From Actinomycetes bacterium (lineage in GTDB: Bacteria > Actinomycetota > Acidimicrobiia > Acidimicrobiales > Palsa-688), in NCBI GenBank assembly GCA_021811865.1, contig JAKAQB010000046.1, positions 1-31,038 on the forward strand: DNA of 31,038 nucleotides. Direction: 5' to 3'. Numbering within the stretch: position 1 is the stretch's first letter; every line of letters starts with the position of its first letter. The position numbers and the translations under genes are program-made. Below are positions 15,634 through 23,571 of the stretch, one piece after another. Under the pieces are notes generated by a model that was not told the DNA's origin, made no database searches, and saw nothing but the letters and a program-made list of their open reading frames with translations.

Positions 15634-16747
15634 CGTTGCCATCGTTCACGACTACCTGAACCAGCGCGGTGGTGCCGAACGGGTTGTCCTGATAATGGCG
15701 AAGGGCTTCGAGGGTGCCCCTGTGTACACGGCTCTCTACGATCCGGAGACGACCTTCCCTGAGTACGCCGGGTTGCCCATCAAGGTCTCCTGGCTCAATC
15801 GCATCCCCTGGGCGCGACGTCGACACCGCATGCTGCTGCCGTTTCTCGCGCCGACCTACTCAGCCTTACATATCGAGGCGGACGTCGTGCTGTGCAGTTC
15901 AAGCGGGTGGGCGCACGGGGTGCGCACCGGCGGCCGGAAGATCGTCTACTGCTACGCACCAGCTCGCTGGCTCTACCAGACCGAGCGCTATCTGGGTGGC
16001 CACGGTTCGGTTTCGAGCCTGGTGGCCCGTGGTGCCCTCGGAGTCTTGTCTCCAGCTCTGCGCTCATGGGATCGAGCAGCCGCGGCCAGCGCTGACCGCT
16101 ACCTCGCAGTCTCGACCGTCACCGCTCAGGCCGTGACCGCCGTGTACGGAGTCGAGGCAGAGGTGCTCATGCCCCCCATCGACCTCGACCCGTCCCTGCC
16201 GACGACAGAGGTGACGGGAGTCGCGCCCGGCTTCTGGCTATGCGTCTCGCGCCTTCTGCCGTACAAGAACGTCGATGCAGTGCTGGACGGTGTCCAGCGA
16301 CAGGGCGGCAGGGTGGTGATCGTCGGATCCGGTCCGGAGCGTGCACGCCTTCAGGAACGCGCCGGCAGGTTCGCGACCTTCCTCGGCGCCGTGGATGACG
16401 AGCAGCTGAGGTGGTGCTATGCGAACTGCAGAGGCCTCATCGCGGCGGCCCACGAGGACTTCGGGCTCACTCCCCTCGAGGCGGCGCTCTTCGGTAAGCC
16501 GACTGCAGCCCTACGTGCTGGCGGATACTTGGACACCGTCGTGGACTCCAGCACCGGCTGCATGTTCGATGCGGCCACCGGCGACCAGATCGCGGCAGCT
16601 CTTCATCGTCTGGAGCGCGCCAGCTTCGACAGCGGCGCCCTCGTGAGGCACGCTCAACGTTTCTCGACCGAGAGGTTCCTCACCCGGCTGCGGGAGATCG
16701 TCGCGGAGGAGTCCTCTGCGCCAGTCGCAGCGCGGCGCTTAGCCTGA
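15623..16747 (+). CDS. Glycosyltransferase family 4, WbaZ-like
   Basis: A 374-aa GT4 enzyme close to WbaZ-type mannosyltransferases. It opens with DVAIVHDYLNQRGGAERV, whose GGAE loop is typical of this subgroup. A conserved KIVYCYAPARWLY segment follows in the middle, then LLPYKNVD, and the E-x7-E signature in HEDFGLTPLE near residue 280. GTG 15623 aligns with the family start, whereas the open frame back to 15548 would read through the sugar transferase gene. Overlap with that gene shows coupling. It probably adds the second sugar after the initiating phosphotransferase, possibly mannose or a related sugar, on the cytoplasmic face of the membrane. Confidence 0.9.
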   Translation: MPTDVAIVHDYLNQRGGAERVVLIMAKGFEGAPVYTALYDPETTFPEYAGLPIKVSWLNRIPWARRRHRMLLPFLAPTYSALHIEADVVLCSSSGWAHGVRTGGRKIVYCYAPARWLYQTERYLGGHGSVSSLVARGALGVLSPALRSWDRAAAASADRYLAVSTVTAQAVTAVYGVEAEVLMPPIDLDPSLPTTEVTGVAPGFWLCVSRLLPYKNVDAVLDGVQRQGGRVVIVGSGPERARLQERAGRFATFLGAVDDEQLRWCYANCRGLIAAAHEDFGLTPLEAALFGKPTAALRAGGYLDTVVDSSTGCMFDAATGDQIAAALHRLERASFDSGALVRHAQRFSTERFLTRLREIVAEESSAPVAARRLA

Positions 16748-16776
16748 CCTGGGAGCCGCTCGCGTGAGGCCGCGAT

Positions 16777-18279
16777 TCATGCTTCCGTCGTCGAGGACGA
16801 CCGCTCGGTCCGGTCATCGTGGAGGGCATTCCATACCAGCGCACCGAGCCTCTGAAGCTGCCGCCGGAAGCGAGGAATCGCGAGCATCATGAGCGCCGGA
16901 GCGACGAGAAGGAAGCGGAGTGGTCCGGGCACGAGTGGGATGAGAGCGATGCTGACAGGGCTCACGACGAACGGCAGAACTTGGGCGACTGAAACTCCTA
17001 AGTTACTCCGGTACAGTACGGCACCCAGATAGATAAATGCACCCGAGCCACATAGGATGGCTATTCCGTAGCCACTGAGCCCTAGAGTTGGCACGAGGAT
17101 GGCCGCGACTGAGATCGTGGCAACTTGGCGAAATATTCCGCCAAGAAGTGGAGGCGTGTTGCGACCCTTTGCGTACATGGTCGTCGCCATGAAGCTGCCC
17201 ACACTCTGCAAGATCGCGGCCACCGCAAAGAACGCGATGAGGAGCACGGCCGGCGTCCACTTTTGCCCGAACAGGGTCGGTACAATGAGCGGCGATAACG
17301 CCGCCAGAAGGCAGACGGGCACTCCCACCGCTAGGGCTTGCAAGGTGATCCCGTCTTGCAGGGCTCGCCTCATGCGATGGTTCTCGTCGACTCGAGCCAT
17401 GGACACGACCCCGAGTCTCCACGACCCTCGTCGTGCGAAAGCCGCTGTCTGGACAAGGCGGTTGGCAAACGCGACATAACCGATCCCCGTGACGCCGAGT
17501 GCTGGTCCGACGATGATCGGATTGGACAGCTGCCCGACGGCGTCCAACCACTGTGCGGGTGCGTAGGTGCTGCTGTGCCGGAGCATCTCCTTTGAGAGTT
17601 TGGTGTTCCAGCGGGGCCTGAACCGCAACCCGGACCAAATAAGGCTAGCGACGAAGAGCCACACCTGCCAGGCGATGAAGCCGAAGACGAGAGCCCACTG
17701 ACGAGATCCAGCAAACGCCAAGATGATCGCGGTCACGTAGAAGACGACGTCACCGGCAACTTCGATGAGGCCCATCTTCCGGTAGTCGAACCGCCTCTCG
17801 ATCGCTGCCTGCGCAGGTGCCCAGAGGACGTTGGCCGGGACACTCAGCACGAGGACCCGAAAGGTCACGATTGTCTCTGGCGATCTTACGAGAGAAGCTA
17901 CCGGGATGGAGAGGATGAGACCGATGGCGCAGAGTCCGACGCTCGTCAGAAGGAGATAGCCGTGCGCAGCACCATATGCCTCGTGTGTTGGTTCCTCCTT
18001 CATTCGGATCAGGAAGATCTCGGTGCCTCCCTGTGCCAATGTCGAGATGAGGACAACGAATGCCGCGGCCGCCGCATATATCCCGTAGTTTGCAGGTCCG
18101 ATGATCCGAACTACTATCGTCACTCCAATGAGTCGAATGCCCATTCCGACTGCCTCGCGGAGCGCGAGGTTGGATGCCCCTCGTACAGTGAGGGAACGAA
18201 GAGAAGCTCCGCTGGCGGTCGTCGCTTTTTGAGCCTTTGATACTCCGCCCGTCGTCTGGGTATCAGTTGGCTTCGCCAC
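16777..18279 (-). CDS. Wzx-like polysaccharide flippase (MOP superfamily)
   Basis: A 500-aa membrane protein with about 12-14 hydrophobic segments and the pattern of the polysaccharide-synthesis MOP/MATE flippases: an N-terminal GIRLIGVTIVVRIIGPANYGIY-type helix pair, a repeated half near residue 220 (Y-A-P-A-Q-W), and basic cytoplasmic ends. It would turn lipid-linked repeat units to the outer leaflet for the Wzy-like polymerase. GTG 18279 has a weak GAGG upstream. It faces the WbaZ-like gene with a 29-bp gap and no obvious terminator. Its base composition is lower than the right half of the window (34/60 GC in the line from 17041). Lipid II flippase function is less likely given the context. 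Confidence 0.9.
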   Translation of the reverse strand: MAKPTDTQTTGGVSKAQKATTASGASLRSLTVRGASNLALREAVGMGIRLIGVTIVVRIIGPANYGIYAAAAAFVVLISTLAQGGTEIFLIRMKEEPTHEAYGAAHGYLLLTSVGLCAIGLILSIPVASLVRSPETIVTFRVLVLSVPANVLWAPAQAAIERRFDYRKMGLIEVAGDVVFYVTAIILAFAGSRQWALVFGFIAWQVWLFVASLIWSGLRFRPRWNTKLSKEMLRHSSTYAPAQWLDAVGQLSNPIIVGPALGVTGIGYVAFANRLVQTAAFARRGSWRLGVVSMARVDENHRMRRALQDGITLQALAVGVPVCLLAALSPLIVPTLFGQKWTPAVLLIAFFAVAAILQSVGSFMATTMYAKGRNTPPLLGGIFRQVATISVAAILVPTLGLSGYGIAILCGSGAFIYLGAVLYRSNLGVSVAQVLPFVVSPVSIALIPLVPGPLRFLLVAPALMMLAIPRFRRQLQRLGALVWNALHDDRTERSSSTTEA

Positions 18280-18322
18280 GAGGACCTCGGATCACTCACC
18301 TGGGCTGGCGCCTGATGGCAAT

Positions 18323-18487
18323 CTATTCGATGACCGGGAGGGGACTTCGCCCGCCGACGACGGTGACGACCGACGGGGCGCTCGGGATGAGGTCGGTGAT
18401 CTCCGAGACGGCCGAGCGCGAGATCTCCAAGCATCCCAGGATGGTTTAGACCACGTAGGCGGGCCGCCCCGATGATTCCGGACTCAT
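18323..18487 (-). pseudogene. Stop-interrupted small reading frame
   Basis: On the minus strand an ATG at 18487 opens 13 codons, then a TAA (18446-18448), then 40 sense codons in the same frame to a TAG at 18323-18325. Third positions in the second part are almost all G or C, as in real genes here, and the peptide (ISRSAVSEITDLIP...) looks natural, although I do not recognise it. It could be the 3' end of a broken gene or two chance frames. It lies just upstream of the flippase gene. Confidence 0.3.
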
Positions 18488-18533
18488 CGTGGCCCGGAAA
18501 CCGTACTCGCCGGCTTCACCGGGTGGACTCGGC

Positions 18534-18731
18534 CTAATCGCGCCAGTTCGCGGCAGGCGGCTCGGACGATGTCTGCTCCGGTTGCTGCTCGTCACTCAAC
18601 GCCTGGGCCATTGAGAGGTACGCGTCAAGATACTCAGGCAGTCGGCCTCGTCGGGGACGCCTGCGCCGACGACGCAGCTTCCACCAGCTGACTCGTGATA
18701 TCTCCTGGGGTTCGTCGTCTTCCGCTGCCAT
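18534..18731 (-). CDS. Small hypothetical protein, acidic ends with Arg-rich centre
   Basis: A 65-aa frame from ATG 18731. The N-terminus is acidic (AAEDDEPQE), the centre has ten Arg/Lys between residues 19 and 30, and a predicted amphipathic helix (LPEYLDAYLSMAQALSDEQQ) leads to a polar tail. No family is recognised. The peptide composition is ordinary enough to be real, but an AGG lies only a few bases before the ATG and no promoter is evident. It could be a small nucleic-acid-binding or regulatory protein; this is a guess. Confidence 0.4.
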   Translation of the reverse strand: MAAEDDEPQEISRVSWWKLRRRRRRPRRGRLPEYLDAYLSMAQALSDEQQPEQTSSEPPAANWRD

Positions 18732-19125
18732 ACCTGAGCGTGCACGCTACCAGTGCCCGCGCACCCCCTGGTGGATGATATCGCCGAAGTGGCTGTTGCA
18801 TCACTGGAGTTGTTCCCTCGCTCGGTGAGTTCCATTGGTCGGTGCACGGGTCCAGCCATGACGACCGGCGCTGTCGCGGATGCCGAGCGATGGAGATCGA
18901 AGCGCGCTAGAGGTACGCCACCTTCGCTGCCCGAGCGAGAGGAGATCGCTCAAGAAGGTGACGAGTTGGCCGCTCATCTGGAGTTCGGGGACGTAGGCGC
19001 CCAGGTAGAGCCGGACCACGCCGGCGAAGGCCTTCACGTCGTGGTGGAATCGGTTGCCAGGGCCCGTCTCGAGACGGTGCCGACGCCGGCACGAGCCGTG
19101 TCGAGGTGGGCGGCCGACCGCCGCC

Positions 19126-19197
19126 GTGGTGCCCTGCGTGGACGAGAAGTCCCAGATCCAGCCGCTCAACCTGGCCATGCCACGCGTCGACAAGTGA
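19126..19197 (+). pseudogene. IS630-type transposase fragment
   Basis: In one plus-strand frame the 23 codons before a TGA include VDEKSQIQ, the sequence around the first catalytic aspartate of IS630-family DDE transposases (usually LCVDEKSQIQALDR). The flanking sequence does not continue the family in either direction, and no terminal inverted repeats were found. This appears to be a short relic. Confidence 0.45.
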
Positions 19198-19433
19198 GTG
19201 GCGTCCTGCGCCTTGTCTTGCAGGGTAGTAGCCGAAGAACAGGCAGTCCTTCGCCCCGGGCGCGTAAGGAGTGCTCTGCCGCCGTGCGGCGGTGGTAGCT
19301 CACCCCGGTGCGAGAGGCTCGGGTACTCGTGGGCCTGGGCTCTCGCGAGACGCGTCCCGAGGCGGGCACGTGGCCCTCGGCGTGGTGGTGGTACACCCTC
19401 GTGGTCTACTCACCACGGCGCAGAGCGGCACCG

Positions 19434-19473
19434 TTCACTTCGGTGAAGTCGAGGGCGGACTTCGGTGAAGTCC
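19434..19473. terminator. Tandem hairpins 3' of tRNA-Thr
   Basis: Two adjacent inverted repeats: TTCAC-TTCG-GTGAA (19434-19447) and GGACTTC-GGT-GAAGTCC (19457-19473). They share the 14-mer ACTTCGGTGAAGTC. They start 7 nt past the tRNA 3' end in its direction of transcription. No T-run follows, so this would be a tract-less actinobacterial-type terminator or a processing site. Confidence 0.4.
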
Positions 19474-19479
19474 ATAGCG

Positions 19480-19552
19480 AGCCTGGGAGGAGAATCGAAC
19501 TCCTGACCTACGCATTACGAGTGCGTTGCTCTGCCGACTGAGCTACCCAGGC
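19480..19552 (-). tRNA. tRNA-Thr (anticodon CGT)
   Basis: The minus strand folds as a full cloverleaf: acceptor GCCTGGG/CCCAGGC, D arm with AGCTCAGTCGG, anticodon stem ACGCA/TGCGT with loop CTCGTAA, and T arm AGGAG-TTCGATT-CTCCT. The anticodon CGT reads ACG (Thr). Discriminator is T at 19480 and CCA is not encoded. The 3' end faces the lower-GC polysaccharide locus. Confidence 0.96.
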
Positions 19553-19800
19553 GAGATGGACCCCCGGTCCTGACCGAGAGCGAGGGATCGGACACGCCTC
19601 TGCGCCTCGTGCCGCGGCCCGTCCCGGCAGGAAAGACTAGTCACTCCTGCACCCGACACAGAGCGGCGTGGCAGGGCGCCACGGCCTGCCGCTTCGACAG
19701 GACGGTGCTCCCCGTCGGCGCCACGGCCATGCGGATCCCGCCGACGACAGCGTGTCGGATGGTGCCGGCGCCATGACGTCCTGCTCGATAGCGTCGTCTC

Positions 19801-20571
19801 GTGGACGCTTCCCTCGCGGGCCGGGTCAATGCGCTCGCCCAGACCTGGTCCTCCCTCGCCGAACTGGTCGGTCAGCTGTCCGAGGACGAGTGGCACCTCC
19901 CCACCGGCTGTCCCGGCTGGGATGTCGCCGATCAGGTCTCCCACGTCATCGCCATCGAGCTGTGGTCGCTCGGTGACCCGGCGCCAGACCACGTGCTGCC
20001 CCTCGATCTCTCCCATGTGAACGGGGAGCTCGGACAGGTGACGGAGCGGCCCGTCGACTTCCGGCGGGGGCGGCCGCCGGCACAGTTGCGAGAGGAGCTC
20101 CTCGAAGTCACCGGTCGACGTCTCGCCGACCTCCACGCCCGGGACATCCCACCCGAGCAACCGGTACCGGCCCCCTTCGGCGGGGAGCTCCCCTACAAGG
20201 CGTTCCTCACCATCAGGGTCTTCGACTGCTACGCCCATGAGCAGGACGTCCGCCGCGCCACGGGCCGCACCGGCAATCTCGCAGGCCCGGCCGCCACCAT
20301 CGCCCGGCGCCAGATCGTGACGGCCTGGACACGTCTCTCGGCCGGGACGCCAGTGCTCGCCGAGAGGGGCGTACGCCTCGAGCTCGACGGCGAGGCCTAC
20401 GAGCTCGCTCTGCCGGCGCACGGCGACCCGGGGCTCGTCGTGCGCACCTCCTTCTCGAACGCCCTCGCCCTCGGCTGCGGGCGGAGCGACGGAGAGCTGG
20501 CGGCGGTCGAGGTGATCGGCGATCGAGCGCTCTTCGAGGCGTTCGCCGCCCGGCTCTCCTTCACGCCCTAG
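19801..20571 (+). CDS. Maleylpyruvate isomerase N-terminal (MDMPI/DinB-like) family protein
   Basis: A 256-aa protein of the actinobacterial MDMPI family, whose founding member is a mycothiol-dependent maleylpyruvate isomerase. The N-terminal four-helix metal-binding domain contains GWDVADQVSH (H48) and the second ligand cluster CYAHEQDVRRA (H146, E147, D149). A smaller alpha/beta C-terminal domain ends the protein. Most such proteins are thiol-dependent transferases or isomerases of unknown substrate, so no reaction is assigned. The start is GTG 19801, with a TAGCGT box 6 nt upstream that would allow a leaderless transcript. Convergent with the PLP enzyme, 15 bp away. Confidence 0.8.
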   Translation: MDASLAGRVNALAQTWSSLAELVGQLSEDEWHLPTGCPGWDVADQVSHVIAIELWSLGDPAPDHVLPLDLSHVNGELGQVTERPVDFRRGRPPAQLREELLEVTGRRLADLHARDIPPEQPVPAPFGGELPYKAFLTIRVFDCYAHEQDVRRATGRTGNLAGPAATIARRQIVTAWTRLSAGTPVLAERGVRLELDGEAYELALPAHGDPGLVVRTSFSNALALGCGRSDGELAAVEVIGDRALFEAFAARLSFTP

Positions 20572-20586
20572 CCAGCGAGGCGGCCC

Positions 20587-21789
20587 TCAGCCGGCGAAGG
20601 CGGCCTCGAAGTCCTCGAGGAGATCCTCGGCGTTCTCGATGCCGGCGCTCACCCGGACGAGGCCGTCGGAGAGCCCGCTCGCCCGCCGGACCTCTGGTGG
20701 GACCTGGCGGTGGGTCGTCGAGGCGGGATGGCAGACAAGGCTGTGGGTGCCGCCGAGCGACGCCCCGATCCAGGCGAGCTCGAGGGCGTCGCACCACCGC
20801 GCTGCCGCCTCGGCCCCGTCGCGCAGCTCGAAGGAGAGCATGCTGCCGAACCGGCCGGCCCGGAGCAGCGAGGCGGCGCGCTCGTGGTGCGGGTGGGACG
20901 AGCGGCCGGGATAGTGCACCGCCGAGACCTCCGGCCGGGCCTCGAGCATGGCGGCCAGGCGGGCGGCGTTCTCGCACATCCGCTCCATGCGGAGCTCGAG
21001 GGTCTCCACGCCGCGCAGGCAGAGCCAGGCGTCGAAGGGGGGCATCGCTCCACCCGTGTCGAGGCTGAGGGCGCGCAGGGCCACTCGGCGCTCCTCGCTG
21101 CAGCAGACGACCCCGGCGACGACGTCGGAGTGGCCGGCGATCATCTTCGTCACCGAGTGCAGGACGAAGTCGATGCCGTAGCGCGCCGGGTTGCAGAGGT
21201 ACGGGGAGGCGAAGGTGTTGTCGACTACGGAGGGAACGCCCGCCTGGCGGCACGCCTCGGCGAGCCGGGGGAGGTCGGCGACGGTGCACAGCGGGTTGGC
21301 GATCGTCTCTGCGTAGAAGAAGGCTGCCCCGGGAAGGGCCGCCCGGACGGCGTCGAGGTCGTGGGGGTCGACCTCCTCGACGCTGATCCCGTAACGCGGC
21401 AGCACGCCTCGGAACAGCGAGTAGGTGCCGCCGTAGAGCTCCCGGCTCGCCACCACCCGGTCTCCCGCCCGTGCGAGCAGGACCGAGACGGCGTGGGCGG
21501 CCGACATCCCCGAGGAGAAGGCGTAGGCGGCCTCGGTCCTCTCGAGCGAGGCGAGCACCGCCTCGAAGGAGTCGACCGTCGGGTTGCCGTATCCCCGGCC
21601 GTAGGCATAGCCCGGTACCGTGCCGGCGAGCACGTCGGCGAACTCCTCGCCGGAGTCGAACCGCCAGGTGGAGGTCTGGTAGATCGGCACGCTGGAGGGC
21701 GTCTGGCGGACCGGCGCTCCCGGCTGGCCGGCGTGGACCGCCCGCGTGGAGAAGCCCGGCGGTCGCTCCGCCGGGACCGGCCCGGTCAC
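20587..21789 (-). CDS. Trans-sulfuration (Cys/Met metabolism) PLP-dependent enzyme
   Basis: A 400-aa member of the Cys/Met metabolism PLP family (cystathionine gamma-synthase/lyase, methionine gamma-lyase, O-acetylhomoserine sulfhydrylase). Y63 and R65 in YGRGYGNPT contact the phosphate of the neighbouring subunit's PLP. SSGMSA supplies the phosphate loop, D190 pairs with the pyridine nitrogen, and K215 in HSVTKMIAGHSD forms the Schiff base. Near the end, SLGGTHSLVCHPAST is the usual substrate-arm segment. It is full length. GTG 21789 overlaps the stop of the upstream acyl-CoA synthetase gene. Which reaction it performs cannot be fixed from sequence alone. Confidence 0.92.
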   Translation of the reverse strand: MTGPVPAERPPGFSTRAVHAGQPGAPVRQTPSSVPIYQTSTWRFDSGEEFADVLAGTVPGYAYGRGYGNPTVDSFEAVLASLERTEAAYAFSSGMSAAHAVSVLLARAGDRVVASRELYGGTYSLFRGVLPRYGISVEEVDPHDLDAVRAALPGAAFFYAETIANPLCTVADLPRLAEACRQAGVPSVVDNTFASPYLCNPARYGIDFVLHSVTKMIAGHSDVVAGVVCCSEERRVALRALSLDTGGAMPPFDAWLCLRGVETLELRMERMCENAARLAAMLEARPEVSAVHYPGRSSHPHHERAASLLRAGRFGSMLSFELRDGAEAAARWCDALELAWIGASLGGTHSLVCHPASTTHRQVPPEVRRASGLSDGLVRVSAGIENAEDLLEDFEAAFAG

Positions 21790-23540
21790 TTCCTGAGCAC
21801 CAGCTCGCGCAGCTGGCGCTTCAGCACCTTGCCGGCCGGGTTCCGGGGCAGCGGTTCCTCCAGGTACCAGACGTGGCTCGGGATCTTGAAGCCGGCGATC
21901 CGGGCCGCCAGGTGCTGCCTCAGCTCCTCCTCGCCGAGGCTGGCGCCGGGCTTCAGCACGAGGACGGCACCGACCTCCTCGCCGAGGACGTCGTGGGGGA
22001 CGCCGATGACCGCCGCGTCGGAGACGGAGGGGTGCTCGAAGATGGCCGACTCGACCTCGACGGAGTAGACGTTCTCGCCGCCGCGGATCACCATGTCCTT
22101 CGCCCGGTCGACGATGTAGACGAACCCCTCCTCGTCGACGCGGGCGATGTCGCCTGAGCGGAGCCAGCCCTCGGTGAAGGACTCGGCGGTCGCCTCGGGC
22201 TTGTTCCAGTAGCCCTTCACGACGTTCGGGCCTTTAATGAGGAGCTCGCCCGTCTCGCCCACCGGGACGTCGGTTCCGTCCGACCCGACGATGCGGATCT
22301 CGACGACCGGCACGGGCGGCCCCACCGAGTCGGGCTTTTCGAAGTAGTCCTCGCCCGAGTTCATGGTGGTCACCGACGACGTCTCGGTGAGGCCGTAGCC
22401 GTTCGAGGCACTCCCGCCGGGGAAGTGCTCCCTGATGTCCCGGAGCAGCTCGGGAGGCGCCGGGGCCCCTCCGTAGGCGACCGATCGGACGCTCGAAGTG
22501 TCGCGGCTCTCGAACTCGGGAGACTGGATGACCTGCCAGGCCATCGTCGGCACCCCTCCAAAGATCGTGATCTGCTCCCGCTCGATGAGCTCGAGGGCTC
22601 GCTCGGGGTTCCAGCGCCGCATCATCACGAGCTTGCCGCCGGCCGCCGTGTTGGCCACGAGGATCGAATGGCAGCCGGTGGCGTGGAACAGCGGGACCGA
22701 GAGCAGGTAGGAGTTCTGGACGCCGCCGTTCGAGAGAGGCTCCCGGTGCTCCTCGCTCGAGGTGAGCTGGACCCTCGCGCTGATGAAGCCGAGGCTCATC
22801 AAGTTGGTGCAGATGTTCCGCTGCGTGCCGAGCGCGCCCTTCGGCCTGCCGGTCGTCCCCGAGGTGTAGAAGATCGTCGCCAGGTCGTCCGGAGCGACGG
22901 AGAGCTCGGGGAGCTCGGTCTCGGCTACCGGCCGGCGGTGCTCGTCCAGAACCTCCTCCATCGACCACACGCCGGCCGCAGGAAGGGCCGCGCTCGCCGC
23001 CCCCTGCCGGCCCCGGCCGGCCGGGTCGTCGCCCCGGGCGAGAACGACGTCCTCGAGACCCGCTTGGCGTAGCCCGGCGAGGTGGTCGCCAAGGCGGCCG
23101 AGGCGCTCCCCGTCGAGGACGACGAGCTTGGATCCGGAGTCTTCGATGCCGTAGGCGAGCTCGGGACCGGTCCACCAGGCGTTGAGCGGGACGACGACCG
23201 CCCCGACGGCCGCCGCCGCCCAGAAGGCAACAACCCACTCGGGGAGGTTGCGCATGGCGATGGCCACGCGATCTCCGAGCCGCACCCCGAAGCGGTCGTG
23301 CAGCGCGGTGGCGAAAGCGGCCACCTCGGCGAAGTGCTCCTCGAAGCTCAGGCGCTCGTCCTCGTAGACGAGGAACGTCTGCTGGCCGTAGCCACGGGAG
23401 AGCTCGAGGATGGACCTGAGTGACGGCGGGCAGTTCGCCCAGACCCTGGTCACGATGCCGTCGATCACCTCCTCGCCGACCTCGAAGGGCTGCCCGGGAG
23501 CGCTGAGCAGCGCAGTGGCCTCCGACAAGCTGAGTGGCAC
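21786..23540 (-). CDS. Acyl-CoA synthetase (class I adenylate-forming enzyme)
   Basis: A 584-aa ANL-superfamily ligase that activates a carboxylic acid to acyl-AMP and then acyl-CoA. Core motifs are in order: phosphate loop TSGTTGRPKG (226-235), YGLTETSS, the hinge region RSGDIARVDEEGF, DRAKDMVIRGGENVYSVEVE, and the C-terminal catalytic lysine in NPAGKVLK (K571). The pattern fits medium/long-chain fatty or aryl acid CoA ligases. GTG 23540 is the likely start. The stop overlaps the PLP enzyme start (GTGA), so the two are co-translated; why they are paired is not clear. A TlpA-like gene lies 31 bp upstream on the same strand. Confidence 0.93.
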   Translation of the reverse strand: MPLSLSEATALLSAPGQPFEVGEEVIDGIVTRVWANCPPSLRSILELSRGYGQQTFLVYEDERLSFEEHFAEVAAFATALHDRFGVRLGDRVAIAMRNLPEWVVAFWAAAAVGAVVVPLNAWWTGPELAYGIEDSGSKLVVLDGERLGRLGDHLAGLRQAGLEDVVLARGDDPAGRGRQGAASAALPAAGVWSMEEVLDEHRRPVAETELPELSVAPDDLATIFYTSGTTGRPKGALGTQRNICTNLMSLGFISARVQLTSSEEHREPLSNGGVQNSYLLSVPLFHATGCHSILVANTAAGGKLVMMRRWNPERALELIEREQITIFGGVPTMAWQVIQSPEFESRDTSSVRSVAYGGAPAPPELLRDIREHFPGGSASNGYGLTETSSVTTMNSGEDYFEKPDSVGPPVPVVEIRIVGSDGTDVPVGETGELLIKGPNVVKGYWNKPEATAESFTEGWLRSGDIARVDEEGFVYIVDRAKDMVIRGGENVYSVEVESAIFEHPSVSDAAVIGVPHDVLGEEVGAVLVLKPGASLGEEELRQHLAARIAGFKIPSHVWYLEEPLPRNPAGKVLKRQLRELVLRK

Positions 23541-23571
23541 GGGCGAAGGTTACCGTCGCGTGGCGCCGGCC

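Larger units (their letters stand above)
18732..19479. other. 750-bp stretch of gene remnants before tRNA-Thr
   Basis: No intact gene is convincing here. A minus-strand segment (18918-19058, with VRLYLGAYVPELQ) has strongly GC-ending codons as if once coding, but it has no recognisable family and its frame degrades on both sides. A plus-strand IS630-like fragment lies at 19126-19197. Paired hairpins follow at 19434-19473. This looks like decayed mobile or gene-edge DNA. Confidence 0.45.

Noticed and set aside
18732..19479. A complete insertion sequence
   Set aside because: Only a short IS630-like segment is recognisable; no full transposase frame and no terminal repeats were found.
20710..22068. 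Plus-strand open frame of 452 codons
   Set aside because: Antisense to the PLP enzyme and the acyl-CoA synthetase, whose catalytic motifs are intact.
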